Origin: Streptomyces sp. man185
GTDB lineage: Bacteria > Actinomycetota > Actinomycetes > Streptomycetales > Streptomycetaceae
DNA: 64,000 bases
Assembly (NCBI GenBank): GCA_002551355.1
Contig: NTHE01000021.1
Coordinates: 51,296-115,295, forward strand
Direction: 5' to 3'
The notes below the pieces were generated by a model that searched no databases, was not told the DNA's origin, and saw nothing but the letters and a program-made list of their open reading frames with translations. The translations under genes were made by a program, and so were the position numbers. Positions 36,076 to 44,985 of the stretch are shown piece by piece. Numbering within the stretch: the stretch's first letter is position 1; each line of letters begins with the position of its first letter.

Positions 36076-37933
36076 GGGCGGCGGCGGGCGCGCCGGCCGG
36101 GTCGTCCGCCTCCTGCTCCCGCGCGAACAGGGAAAGCAGGCGCGGCACTTCGTACAGCGCGGCATGTGCGGTGACCTCACCTGCCGGGGAGGTCACCGCA
36201 CCGGCGTCGATCAGAGACTCCACGGCCCGGATCGCCGCCCGTTCCCCGCAGCCCAGCGCCACCGTGGCCCGGTCCAGGGTGAAGCAGCCGTCCTCGGCGA
36301 GCCCGGCCAGCCGCCCCAGCGCCCACCGGTCGCCGTCCGCCAGGTCCTGCCAGCCGGACGCGATCCGGCGCCGTACGGAGACATCCCCGGCGACCAGCTC
36401 GTCGAGCGCGGCCGACGGGTCGTCGAGGCGGGCCGCGTACTCCGCCAGCGGGAGATGCCGGAGCACCGCCAGCCGCATCCCGCTCACCTCCACCGCGAGC
36501 GGCAGCCCTCCGCAGGCCCGGACGATCCGCAGCGCCGCCCCCGGGTCCGTCCGCAGCCGCCCGGCCCCGATCAGCTTCCCCAACAGCTCCAGCGCCTCGC
36601 CGTCCGCCAGCGCCGGCAGCGCGATCCGGTGCACGGAGGCGAGACCGGGCAACTGCCCCCGGGCGGTGACCAGCACGGAGCACCCCCCCGACCGGGGCAG
36701 CAGACCCCGTACGGCCGCCTCGTCGGGCACGTCGTCCAGGACCACCAGCGCCCGATGTCGTGCCTGCCACTCCTGCCAGGCATCCGCGAGCGCGGCGGGG
36801 CCGCCCGCTGCCGCGGGCGTCTCCTCGCGGGACTCTGCCACCCCGTACAACCGTCCCAGCTCCGTCAGGATCTCCGCCCGGCCGCGCGCCGTACCGTCCT
36901 CCCGGCGCGCCCGGACGTGCACGCGGCCGTCGGGGAAGGGGTCGGCGAGCAGATGCGCCGCCCGGACCGCCAGCGCCGACTTCCCCGCCCCGCCCGGACC
37001 TGACACGACCACCACGCGTGCCTCGCCGCCCCCCAGCACATCGAGCAGGCCCCGCAGTTCCTCGCGGCGACCCGTGAACGCCCCGGTACCGGCCGGCAGC
37101 GCCACCGGGCTCGACGTCTCCCGGGCGACGGCGGGCGGGCGTGGCTTACGCCCCCGGTCGAGCATCGACCGGTACAGCGCCGCCATCACCGGGCTGGGCT
37201 CCAGGCCCAACTCCCTTGCCATCAACTGCCGGTAGTCGTCGTACACCGCCAGCGCCTCGGCCTGTCGGCCGGACTGGTGCAGGGAGTTCATCCAGGCAGC
37301 CCGCAGCCGCTCCCGCAGCGGATGGCGCTCCACCAGATCCCGCAGCCCGTCCACCGCGACGGTGGCCCGGCCCAGTTCGAGCTCGGCTTCCGCCCAGTCC
37401 TCGTACACCGTCAGACATCGGGCCTCCAGCCTGTCCGCCTCCTCGGCCACCCCGGCCGAGTCCCGCAGATCGTTCAGCGGCGGGCCCTCCCACAGGTCGA
37501 GCGCACCGCGCAGCAAGCGCGCCGCGCCCGTCAGATCGCCCCGCTCTGCCGCCGCCCGCCCCGCCCGGGCCAGCGACCCGAAGCGCAGGGTGTCCAGCTC
37601 ATCCTCGGCGACTCGCAGGAGATAGCCTCCGCAGCCGTGCACCACCCGTTCCGTGCGGCCGTCCCCGGGAGGGCCCAGGAGGGCTCGGGCGGCGCTGACG
37701 TACACCTGCAGGTTCTTGCGGGCGGTACGGGGCGGATCGTCCGGCCACACCGCATCGGTCAGCACCTGTACGGGCACCGGGCAGTTGGGACGCGCCAGCA
37801 GGGTAGCGAGGACGAGGCGCTGCTTTCGCGGGCCGAGCTGGAGTTCACGGCCGTCCCGTCGGGCAGTCAGCGGGCCGAGCAGGGAGAAGTGCACGGCACC
37901 GGCCGCACCGGAAGGGAGGGGAGGTCGGGTCAT
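36062..37933 (-). CDS. SARP-family regulator with NB-ARC domain (AfsR-like)
   Basis: The 623-residue protein uses ATG 37933, which has GGAGG upstream; ATG 38014 is also in frame but lacks one. It contains a winged-helix SARP DNA-binding domain (about 15-105; LLGPLTARRDGRELQLGP, KQRLVLATLLAR), a BTAD domain (about 110-260) and an NB-ARC ATPase (from about 275; VVVSGPGGAGKSALAVRAA), then a helical tail. The TPR region of full-length AfsR is absent. SARPs activate antibiotic clusters by binding 7-bp direct repeats spaced at 11 bp, and such repeats stand before the precursor genes. It is the likely pathway activator. Confidence 0.9.
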   Translation of the reverse strand: MTRPPLPSGAAGAVHFSLLGPLTARRDGRELQLGPRKQRLVLATLLARPNCPVPVQVLTDAVWPDDPPRTARKNLQVYVSAARALLGPPGDGRTERVVHGCGGYLLRVAEDELDTLRFGSLARAGRAAAERGDLTGAARLLRGALDLWEGPPLNDLRDSAGVAEEADRLEARCLTVYEDWAEAELELGRATVAVDGLRDLVERHPLRERLRAAWMNSLHQSGRQAEALAVYDDYRQLMARELGLEPSPVMAALYRSMLDRGRKPRPPAVARETSSPVALPAGTGAFTGRREELRGLLDVLGGGEARVVVVSGPGGAGKSALAVRAAHLLADPFPDGRVHVRARREDGTARGRAEILTELGRLYGVAESREETPAAAGGPAALADAWQEWQARHRALVVLDDVPDEAAVRGLLPRSGGCSVLVTARGQLPGLASVHRIALPALADGEALELLGKLIGAGRLRTDPGAALRIVRACGGLPLAVEVSGMRLAVLRHLPLAEYAARLDDPSAALDELVAGDVSVRRRIASGWQDLADGDRWALGRLAGLAEDGCFTLDRATVALGCGERAAIRAVESLIDAGAVTSPAGEVTAHAALYEVPRLLSLFAREQEADDPAGAPAAALIPR

Positions 37934-38240
37934 CAGCGGGCCTCCGGGAGGGGGACGGGCGGCGGACTGGACCGTACGTATGCCCTGATCCTGCTGCGAC
38001 CCGGACCGCCGCACATCGGGGTCGGGCCCGCATTTTCCGGCCGGGCACCCGACCGAAACCCCTCGGCGCCCCCATGTTGCCCGCCCCGGCCCCCATGACG
38101 GTCGCCGTACCGGCCCCCATGACGGTCGCCGTACCCGGCCCCCATGGACGCACGGCTCGTGATCAATACACCCAGGAGGGTGTCCGGCGGATCGCGGCCT
38201 GGGGCAGGGCCCTGATCACGGGCCACCCCCGGCCCGGCCC
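37934..38240 (-). promoter_or_regulatory. SARP upstream region with 24-bp tandem repeat
   Basis: The 307-bp gap before the SARP gene contains a 24-bp unit, GGCCCCCATGACGGTCGCCG plus four bases, at 38086-38109 and 38110-38133, and a partial third copy to 38146. It is identical between the full copies. It may be a binding site for a regulator of the SARP gene. I see no gene in the gap. Confidence 0.5.
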
Positions 38241-41162
38241 TCAGGCCGGCTCGGCAGCGCACTCGGCGGCGAACTCGCACAGCGCCGTCCGGTCCGCGCG
38301 CCCGGTCTTGTTCAGCAGGCTGGCCATGTGCTTCTCCACCGTGCGGGGCGAGATGGACAGCCGACGGGCGATCTGCTGGTTCCCGGGCCGTTCGGGCAGC
38401 AGCACGAACACCTCGTACTCGCGTGGCGTGACCCCGCTGGTCCGCAGCGGCGACGGGATCCGGTCCCAGCCGCCCCGGTGCTGACCCACGGTCGCCCCGG
38501 CCTGCCGCAGCGCCGCCCGGCACGCGGAGGCGACCGGCTGCACTCCGGCCCCGTAGAAGAATTCCTCCGCGGTCCGCAGCCATGCCACCGGCTCGCCCCA
38601 GCCGTCCGCGAGGGCCGCGTCCGCGACCAGCCGCAGCCCCAGATGGTGGGCGACCGGGAAGGGCGCCGAGCGCAGCGCGAAGGACCCCATCAGCCGGGCG
38701 GCCCCGGCCGGGTCACCCTCCCGGCCCAGCAGCACCGCGTCGGCCGGCTCCAGGAACTGCCGGTTCCAGGCGAGGCAGGCCCCGGGAGCCGCCCGCACCT
38801 CCTCCAGCTCCGCCCGGTCCGCCTGCCCCGCCAGGACCCGCAGCAGCGGGCGCAGCCCGTACCGCCCACTCAGGTAGTAGTAGCTCGGATGGTCCAACTC
38901 CCAAGCCAGCGCCTCGTCCAGGCCCGCCACCGCCCGCTCCCGGTCCTCCTCCAGCAGGGCCCCGAACGCCCGGCAGAGCCCCGACCTCAGTGGCACCAGC
39001 AGCGACTTCTCGCCGCCGGCCCGCCGGAACGCGGCCAGCGCCCGGTCCATGTCCCGCCGCCGCCCCCGGTGGGCGGCCATCGTCGCCCCGGCCAGCAGCA
39101 GATAGCGGTGGGCGGACAGATCGCCGACCCGGGCACTGGCCTCGGCCGAGCGGTCGATGATCTCCTGCGCCTCTTCCCACCGGGCGCACATCACCGCGTT
39201 CATCGCGAGCAGCCCGTCGACCGTGCGGGTCAGCAACAGCGCCCCCAGCTCCGTGGCCGCCGCCCGGGCGGAGAGCAGCCGGGAAGCGTCCCCGGTCCGC
39301 ATGAAGGCGTTGGCGCCCAGCCGTACCAGCGCCTCCACCCGCCAGACCGGCAGGGCATGGTCGGTGGAGATCGACAGCATCCGCTCCAGCGCGGCGTCAG
39401 CGGCGTCGAAGCCCTCCTCGCGGCGCAGCAACGCCAGCAACTGCCAGGCCCTGCAGGCCACCACAGGCAGCCCCTCGGCCTCAGCGGTCTCGGCGGCCTT
39501 CTGGACGGCCTGCTCGGTCTCCACCGGATCCCGGCCCGGCCGCCCGTGCCCGGGGAGCAGCGCGAGATAGCCGTCGACCACCACGAGCGCGGCGCGGCGG
39601 CCCGCGGGCGGCGTCGGACCGAGGAGCACGCGCGCCGCGTCGACCTGGAGCGCGGCGTCGGCGGTGCGCTCCGCCATGACCGCCGCCCAGGCGAGCTCGA
39701 CGTGGACCTGCCCGCGCCGAGCGGCTGCTTCGGAACGCGCCGGAACCGGCGGCAGCGTCTCGGCGAGCGCCAGCGCGCCGTCCAGATCGCCGCCCTCGGC
39801 CCGGGCGACCGCCAACGACTCGGCGACGGCGGCCCGGTCGGCCTCGGCGGCCAGGGAGTGCGCCCGCTCCAGCAGCACCACGGCGGAACCGTGCGCTCCC
39901 GAAGCGAGCATCCGTCTTCCGGCTTCCGCGAACCGGCGGGCCGCCCCCGCCCGGTTCCCTGCCGCGAGTTGCAGCGAGGCCACGAGTTGTTGCCCGTCCT
40001 CGTCCAGCGGCAGGCCGGACTGCTCGATCGCCGCGGCGGCACGGCGGGCCAGAGAGGCGCGCTCGGCCGGCGCGAGCGAGGAGATCAAGGCCTCGGCGGT
40101 GAGCGAGTGCCGGAATGTGTAACGGTCGGGGGCCGCGCCGTCCGGGGCGATGACCCCGGCCTCCACTGCGGACCGGAGATGCGTGAACAGGGCCCGGTCC
40201 TCGAAGCCGGTGACGCTCTGGAGCACGGTCACCGAGAATTGGCTGCCCAGGGTGGCCGAGGCCAGTAAGAGATCCCGCACCGGCTCGTCCAGCCGCTCCA
40301 GCCTGCGGGCCCAACTGCGGACGATGTCCGAGGGGACGGAATCGCCCGGCTGCTCCACCGCCTCCCACTCGCCGTCCGTCTGCCGGAGCCGATCGGTGTC
40401 GAGGAGGTCCGCCAGCAGCAGCTCCAGCAGGTACGGGTTGCCCGCGGCGCGTTCGGCCAGCCGCAGGTGCACCGCCTCGGGTATCTCCTGCGGCTCCGCC
40501 TCCAGGCACGCGCCCGTCAGCGCCCGAACCTGGGCGTCGGGGAGTGGGCCCAGCGCCCGCACCGTCGCTGTGTGGCGGCGCTCGGCCGAGCGTACGAGGT
40601 CCAGGGCGGCTCCCGGCTCCGGGCGCAGGGTGCCCAGGAGGAGGATGGGCAGATCGGCGAGGTTGTCGATGATGTACTCGACGACCGCGACGGTCTCCGT
40701 GTCGCAGTCGTGCAGATCCTCCAGCAGGATCGCGCAGCCCGCCTCCCTGCCCAGCACGGACAGCAGTCGCAGCAACGCCTCGGCCAGTTCCACGACCGAC
40801 TCCGGAAAGCCGGGCGACCCGCCCCTGCGCCACTCCGGGACCAGGCGGGCCAGCGCCGGATGGTAGGGCTCGAGCTCCGGATCGGTCGGGGTGCCGACGG
40901 CCCGGAACCGGGACGCCAACGCCTCGGCGAGCGGGCGGAAGGGCACGACGAGCCCGGTCGAGGTGGCCCGGCCGCGCAGCACCGGCATGCCGAACCCGTA
41001 GGCCCGGTAGGCGCATTCGCCCACCAGCCGGGACTTTCCGATACCGGCTTCCCCGATGAGGAACAGCGCGCGCCCCGAACGCCGTTGCACGGCGTCCAGG
41101 GCGCTGCTCAGCAGTCCGATCTCCTCGTCCCGCCCGACGATGACCGGCGAAGTGGCTCGCAT
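38241..41162 (-). CDS. Large ATP-binding LuxR family (LAL) regulator
   Basis: The 973-residue protein begins VIVGRDEEIGLL and has a Walker A GEAGIGKSRLVGE (K43) and a Walker-B-like AILLEDLHDCD. It then has a long Ala-rich helical middle resembling TPRs and a C-terminal LuxR helix-turn-helix (TPREYEVFVLL, NQQIARRLSISPRTVEKHMA). LAL proteins are pathway-specific activators in many Streptomyces clusters. It sits between the SARP gene and the LanM precursor, all on the minus strand, and so could control either RiPP unit. No ribosome site is obvious before ATG 41162. Confidence 0.9.
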   Translation of the reverse strand: MRATSPVIVGRDEEIGLLSSALDAVQRRSGRALFLIGEAGIGKSRLVGECAYRAYGFGMPVLRGRATSTGLVVPFRPLAEALASRFRAVGTPTDPELEPYHPALARLVPEWRRGGSPGFPESVVELAEALLRLLSVLGREAGCAILLEDLHDCDTETVAVVEYIIDNLADLPILLLGTLRPEPGAALDLVRSAERRHTATVRALGPLPDAQVRALTGACLEAEPQEIPEAVHLRLAERAAGNPYLLELLLADLLDTDRLRQTDGEWEAVEQPGDSVPSDIVRSWARRLERLDEPVRDLLLASATLGSQFSVTVLQSVTGFEDRALFTHLRSAVEAGVIAPDGAAPDRYTFRHSLTAEALISSLAPAERASLARRAAAAIEQSGLPLDEDGQQLVASLQLAAGNRAGAARRFAEAGRRMLASGAHGSAVVLLERAHSLAAEADRAAVAESLAVARAEGGDLDGALALAETLPPVPARSEAAARRGQVHVELAWAAVMAERTADAALQVDAARVLLGPTPPAGRRAALVVVDGYLALLPGHGRPGRDPVETEQAVQKAAETAEAEGLPVVACRAWQLLALLRREEGFDAADAALERMLSISTDHALPVWRVEALVRLGANAFMRTGDASRLLSARAAATELGALLLTRTVDGLLAMNAVMCARWEEAQEIIDRSAEASARVGDLSAHRYLLLAGATMAAHRGRRRDMDRALAAFRRAGGEKSLLVPLRSGLCRAFGALLEEDRERAVAGLDEALAWELDHPSYYYLSGRYGLRPLLRVLAGQADRAELEEVRAAPGACLAWNRQFLEPADAVLLGREGDPAGAARLMGSFALRSAPFPVAHHLGLRLVADAALADGWGEPVAWLRTAEEFFYGAGVQPVASACRAALRQAGATVGQHRGGWDRIPSPLRTSGVTPREYEVFVLLPERPGNQQIARRLSISPRTVEKHMASLLNKTGRADRTALCEFAAECAAEPA

Positions 41163-41241
41163 GGCCGCAGATTACTGGAGCGACAACTCTTGCGTCTGCG
41201 GTCCAAATCGGCTCAATCAACCTCTAGTTGGCCGGATCCGT

Positions 41242-41439
41242 TCACCAGGGGGCGGTCATGGTGGTCCAGGGCAGGTCGTGGCTGTAGCCGATCTCGCTCT
41301 CCGAGGAGCTGAGGAGTCTGCTGCGCGTACCGAGTCCTCCGGTGGACCCGAGGGAGATCTGTCCGGCCGGGTGCTCCGGGGAGCCCTCGTGTGCGATCTC
41401 GCCGGACGCCTGCAGGGCCGATTCGCCGAACTGCTTCAT
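41242..41439 (-). CDS. Cysteine-free putative precursor peptide of the LanM synthetase
   Basis: The 65-residue peptide starts at ATG 41439 behind GGATGAGGCAGAG. The N-terminal part (MKQFGESALQASGEIAHEG) is leader-like. The C-terminal part is Gly/Ser/Thr-rich: GQISLGSTGGLGTRSRLLSS, then SESEIGYSHDLPWTTMTAPW. It has 15 Ser or Thr but no Cys, so it cannot form lanthionine by itself. It lies 118 bp after the LanM stop in the same direction. Possible outcomes are a dehydrated linear peptide, addition to a nucleophile from another molecule, or a peptide unrelated to LanM. I rank it as the likely substrate because it is small, adjacent and C-terminally Ser/Thr-rich. Confidence 0.72.
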   Translation of the reverse strand: MKQFGESALQASGEIAHEGSPEHPAGQISLGSTGGLGTRSRLLSSSESEIGYSHDLPWTTMTAPW

Positions 41440-41557
41440 CTCTGCCTCATCCTCTGGTGGTGGGTGATGGTGACGGGTGTTGAGCAGGGGTGGGCGTGGT
41501 CCGCCCCGGTGGGGCTGTGGATCGCTTGGCGGTGTGGCGGTTGAACACCTGGGCAGG

Positions 41558-44500
41558 TCAGCGGCCCCGAGAGGGGCGCAGGAGCAGGGCGGAACCGATC
41601 CGGTCGGGGAACCCCGCGCGCAGCAGCCCGTGTCCGATCCCCGATAGTCCGGTGAGTAGCCCCGGGTGCGGTACCCGACCGGGCGTCCCGCACTGCGGTC
41701 CCGCCCGGTCCGCGGCGGCCAGCAAGGTCCCGGCCCGGTGCACCCACGCGGCCCGTACGTCGGGCAGGAGGGCGGGCAGGGCGCTGTGGCCGAGGAGTTC
41801 GAGCAGGCCGGACTCCCCGTGGCAGAGGCTGTCGTCGGCGAGCGGACCGATGCCCGCCAGTGCGCCGGACCGCGCCGCCAGCCAGCCGGACAGCTCCGGG
41901 TCCTCGCGTGCGTCGGGGCTGTCCACGATCGCCAGCGCGACCCCCGCCGCGCCGTCGCACCAGGCGGGGCCGGGGTTCGCACCGGCGGCCCCGGCGGCGG
42001 CCCAGGCTGTCGTTCGGGGCGTGGCGCCGGTGATCGGCCGGGCTGTCGCACCCGGCGTCGCCCCGGCCGCCTGCCCGCGCCCCGGCCCCGGGATCGTCCC
42101 GGCCGGTGCTCGGTCGCCCGCCCGGGGGGTCGCCCCGAACGCCGCCCGGCGCAGGGCCCGCAGCCCGGCGTTCCGGTGGTGGGCGTCGCCTGTGGCACCG
42201 GCGAAGCGCAGCAGCGCCCAGCCGATCCCCGCCGCCCCGTCGGCGAAGCCCCTGGCCTCCGGGAGCGGGGCGGCGGCGAGCCGCGCAGCGCAGCGCACGG
42301 CACCCCGCCACGCCTCCGGACGGCCGGTGGCCCGGTGCACCGCGAGCAGCGAGACCAGTCCGCCCGCCGCGCCGCCGCGCACCCCGTACCCGCCCTCGGC
42401 CGCGCTCGCCGCACAGCTCAGCCGGACGGCCGGACCGGCCTGGTCCAGCGCCTCGCGGTCGCCCAGCAGCGTGCCGACCTCGGTCAGGGCGTACGCGATG
42501 CCGCCGAGCCCGGCGTAGGCGCCGGAACCCAGGACGCCGAGCTCGTCGGCCCGCCCGTGCAGGGCGTCCAGCAGCCCCGGGACCGGGGCGAGCGCCTCGC
42601 GGGCCGCCTCCGCGTAGCGGGACACGCCTGTGAGCGCGGCCAGCTGGGCCAGGAAGAGCGCGGGGCCGGTGTATCCGCCCGCGAGGTCCGCCGCCATCGG
42701 GGTGAGCCGCCAGTAGCGCTCGCCGAGCAGCTCAAGACCGATCCAGTTGGTGCGGCCCTCGTGCCGGTAGGCGAGGGAGACGAGCTGGTCGCCCACCGAC
42801 CGCGCGGCGGACAGCAGGTGCTCGGGCTCCGGCGCCGTCGCGGCGCTCCGCGCCCGGCCACCCGGGCCCGACCGGTGCGGCGGCTCGGGGGAGGTGCTCA
42901 CCATGGCGGCCCGGATGATCCGTTCCTGGTCCTGGCGGTCCACGGTGTCCATCGCGCGCACCTTCGCCTCGACGCGCGCCAGCCCGGTGGGGGCGGCTGC
43001 GTCGGCCCCGGACCGGCCGGCCGCCGACTCGGTGACCGTACGGCCGGTACCGCTCCACAGCTCCGTGGAGCCGGGCCGGGTGGCGAACACCGGTACGTCA
43101 CCGCACCACAGCTCCGCGATCTCCTCGTCCTCCACGCCGGGCAGCGCGGGCACGCCCAGCAGCGGGGTGCGCAGGAGGGACAGCACCTGGTGCCGTTCGG
43201 TGGCGTCCCGCATCAGGTCGGGGTGGGTCGATTCGTCCAGCAGCGTCGTGTACGTCCAGGTGGGTCGAGGGACGACACGAACCTCGTCCCGCGCGAAGCG
43301 CCGCAACGGCCCGTCGGGACCGAGGAGTTCGTCGCGGTGGTCGTGGATCGCGGTGTACCCGGCGCGGAAGCCCCCGCAGAGGGCTTCGGTGTACGCGGAG
43401 GGGGCGACAGGCACGGTGCCGAGCCGGGGCCGGTTCGCGGACTCGGTGAACCGGCCGGCCCGCCGTACCAGCCGCATGCGCTCGGTTCCGGCATCCGCCC
43501 AGTCGGCGGTCTCGATGGGGGACGACGCGGCCCGGCCGCCGCCGATGGCGGACATGTCGAGTGCGGTCGTGTCCCCGACGAGCAACTGCGGCAGCAGGCC
43601 CACCCGGTGGACCGAGTCGTGCAGGGCCCGGGCGGCCGGGTCGGCGGAACGGGCGGGTCCCAGCGGCGGGTGGAACAGGGTCTCCACATCGACCAGGACC
43701 GGGTGCGGGCCGCAGGCGATCAGGTTCTCATGGTGGAGATCGGTACCGTCCAGCGCGTGCAGCAGCGCCAGCAGCGCACCTTGGCGTCGGTAGAACTGAC
43801 GGGTCTCCGCCCCCGAGGCACAGGGCCGTTCCTCGACGAATTCGGCCCAGCCGTAGTCTCCCCGGTCCAGAACGCGCGGTACCCGTAGCTCGGGCGTGCC
43901 CGGCAGTGAACCAAACCACTCCGCGAGGGAGTTGAAGTGTCGGTGCGCCGCGAGCGGACGCGGCTTGTAGACCAGCCGGGCGCCGTCGGCGAACCGCAGC
44001 AGCATCACCGAACGCCCCCCGCGATGACTGTCGCCCGCACCCGCCTCCACTCCGGTGAGCGCCCCCGGCCCCGCGTGCGTGCCCAGCACGCCGTCCGGTG
44101 AACCTGCCCGGTCGCCGAACACCCCTGCCGGGGACAGCAGATGCCGATCGGCGGCGAACCGCGTGACCATCTCCACGAAGGCATCCGCCGTGTTCAGGCA
44201 CGCCGTCGCGAGAAGACGGGCCAGCACGGGGTAGCCGGTGACGAGCGGACCGAGACCGTCTCGGCCGGCGGTCAGCCGTACGAAGTCCCGGAAGCGCTCC
44301 TCGGGCCCCCCGCCGCTCAACCGGCCCAGCCGCCGGGCCTCATGCAGTTCGGTGACGAGCACTCGCGCCGCGATCCGGGCCAGCCGCCGGGTCAGCTGCC
44401 GCCGGAAGTCCGCCAGGAGGGGAGAGGAGACACCTGCCGCCGCGGAGTCTGCTGCCGGGCCGCCTGTAGCCGGCCCGCTTCCCGCCCGGCCGTCCACCAC

Positions 44501-44809
44501 CGGCCCGGCCTCCGTCAGGGCGTCCCGGAGGCGCCCCACAGCCGCCTCGACGAACGGCGCGACGATCGGTCCGAAGCCGCTGAGCCCCGGGTACGCGCGG
44601 TCGGCGACCACCACATCACGTGGGGCGGAGGCGACGGCCTCCCGGACGAAGGCCGCCCAGGCGGGTTCGTCGGCGGGGCTGCCCCCGACGACACCGGGCA
44701 GCCACCACGGCTCTGCGGCCGTTCCGCCGAGGGAAGCGACGGAGACGGTGGGCGCGGTGGGGACGAGGCGACGGCTCGTACCTCTGTCGATCAGGTTCTT
44801 CTCCGCCAT
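41558..44809 (-). CDS. Class II lanthipeptide synthetase (LanM)
   Basis: The 1083-residue protein starts at ATG 44809, nine bases after GGGGAGG. The dehydratase (DUF4135) domain is N-terminal: VMLLRFADGARLVYKPRPLA, LHALDGTDLHHENLIACG and HPVLVDVETLF are typical kinase-like and activation motifs. The LanC-type cyclase from about residue 730 holds the zinc ligands C951 (AWCDGAAG) and C996-H997 (CHGESGLLE). It should phosphorylate, eliminate and cyclise a Ser/Thr peptide. A Gly/Ala/Thr-Pro-rich insertion (about 905-945) interrupts the cyclase domain. No LanT transporter or LanP protease gene is adjacent. Confidence 0.92.
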   Translation of the reverse strand: MAEKNLIDRGTSRRLVPTAPTVSVASLGGTAAEPWWLPGVVGGSPADEPAWAAFVREAVASAPRDVVVADRAYPGLSGFGPIVAPFVEAAVGRLRDALTEAGPVVDGRAGSGPATGGPAADSAAAGVSSPLLADFRRQLTRRLARIAARVLVTELHEARRLGRLSGGGPEERFRDFVRLTAGRDGLGPLVTGYPVLARLLATACLNTADAFVEMVTRFAADRHLLSPAGVFGDRAGSPDGVLGTHAGPGALTGVEAGAGDSHRGGRSVMLLRFADGARLVYKPRPLAAHRHFNSLAEWFGSLPGTPELRVPRVLDRGDYGWAEFVEERPCASGAETRQFYRRQGALLALLHALDGTDLHHENLIACGPHPVLVDVETLFHPPLGPARSADPAARALHDSVHRVGLLPQLLVGDTTALDMSAIGGGRAASSPIETADWADAGTERMRLVRRAGRFTESANRPRLGTVPVAPSAYTEALCGGFRAGYTAIHDHRDELLGPDGPLRRFARDEVRVVPRPTWTYTTLLDESTHPDLMRDATERHQVLSLLRTPLLGVPALPGVEDEEIAELWCGDVPVFATRPGSTELWSGTGRTVTESAAGRSGADAAAPTGLARVEAKVRAMDTVDRQDQERIIRAAMVSTSPEPPHRSGPGGRARSAATAPEPEHLLSAARSVGDQLVSLAYRHEGRTNWIGLELLGERYWRLTPMAADLAGGYTGPALFLAQLAALTGVSRYAEAAREALAPVPGLLDALHGRADELGVLGSGAYAGLGGIAYALTEVGTLLGDREALDQAGPAVRLSCAASAAEGGYGVRGGAAGGLVSLLAVHRATGRPEAWRGAVRCAARLAAAPLPEARGFADGAAGIGWALLRFAGATGDAHHRNAGLRALRRAAFGATPRAGDRAPAGTIPGPGRGQAAGATPGATARPITGATPRTTAWAAAGAAGANPGPAWCDGAAGVALAIVDSPDAREDPELSGWLAARSGALAGIGPLADDSLCHGESGLLELLGHSALPALLPDVRAAWVHRAGTLLAAADRAGPQCGTPGRVPHPGLLTGLSGIGHGLLRAGFPDRIGSALLLRPSRGR

Positions 44810-44825
44810 CGCACCGCACCTCCCC

Positions 44826-44861
44826 GGTCCCGGGCGGGCCCCGTGCGGGCCGCCCGGGACC
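44826..44861 (-). promoter_or_regulatory. 12-bp hairpin directly upstream of the LanM ribosome site
   Basis: GGTCCCGGGCGG (44826-44837) pairs perfectly with 44850-44861 around a 12-base loop. It ends one base before the LanM Shine-Dalgarno complement. In the LanM transcript it would sit against the ribosome site and could modulate translation, or act as a terminator for LacI read-through. Confidence 0.55.
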
Positions 44862-44889
44862 ATCGTGGCGTGGGAGCAGGTACGGGCAC

Positions 44890-44908
44890 ATGGGGGAGTC
44901 ACCCCCAT
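44890..44908 (-). terminator. Small hairpin after the LacI gene
   Basis: ATGGGGG (44890-44896) pairs with CCCCCAT (44902-44908) over a 5-base loop, 78 bases beyond the LacI-type regulator stop. It is short but GC-rich and is a plausible terminator. Confidence 0.4.
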
Positions 44909-44985
44909 CTTTCTCCCCTCGGCCGACAGGCACCCCCCACGGCAGGGGAACGCCCACGGGGCGCAGCGGTGGCGGCAGGACCGGC

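Noticed and set aside
38086..38146. Possible CRISPR array
   Set aside because: The 24-bp units are directly adjacent without spacers and only two and a half copies exist.
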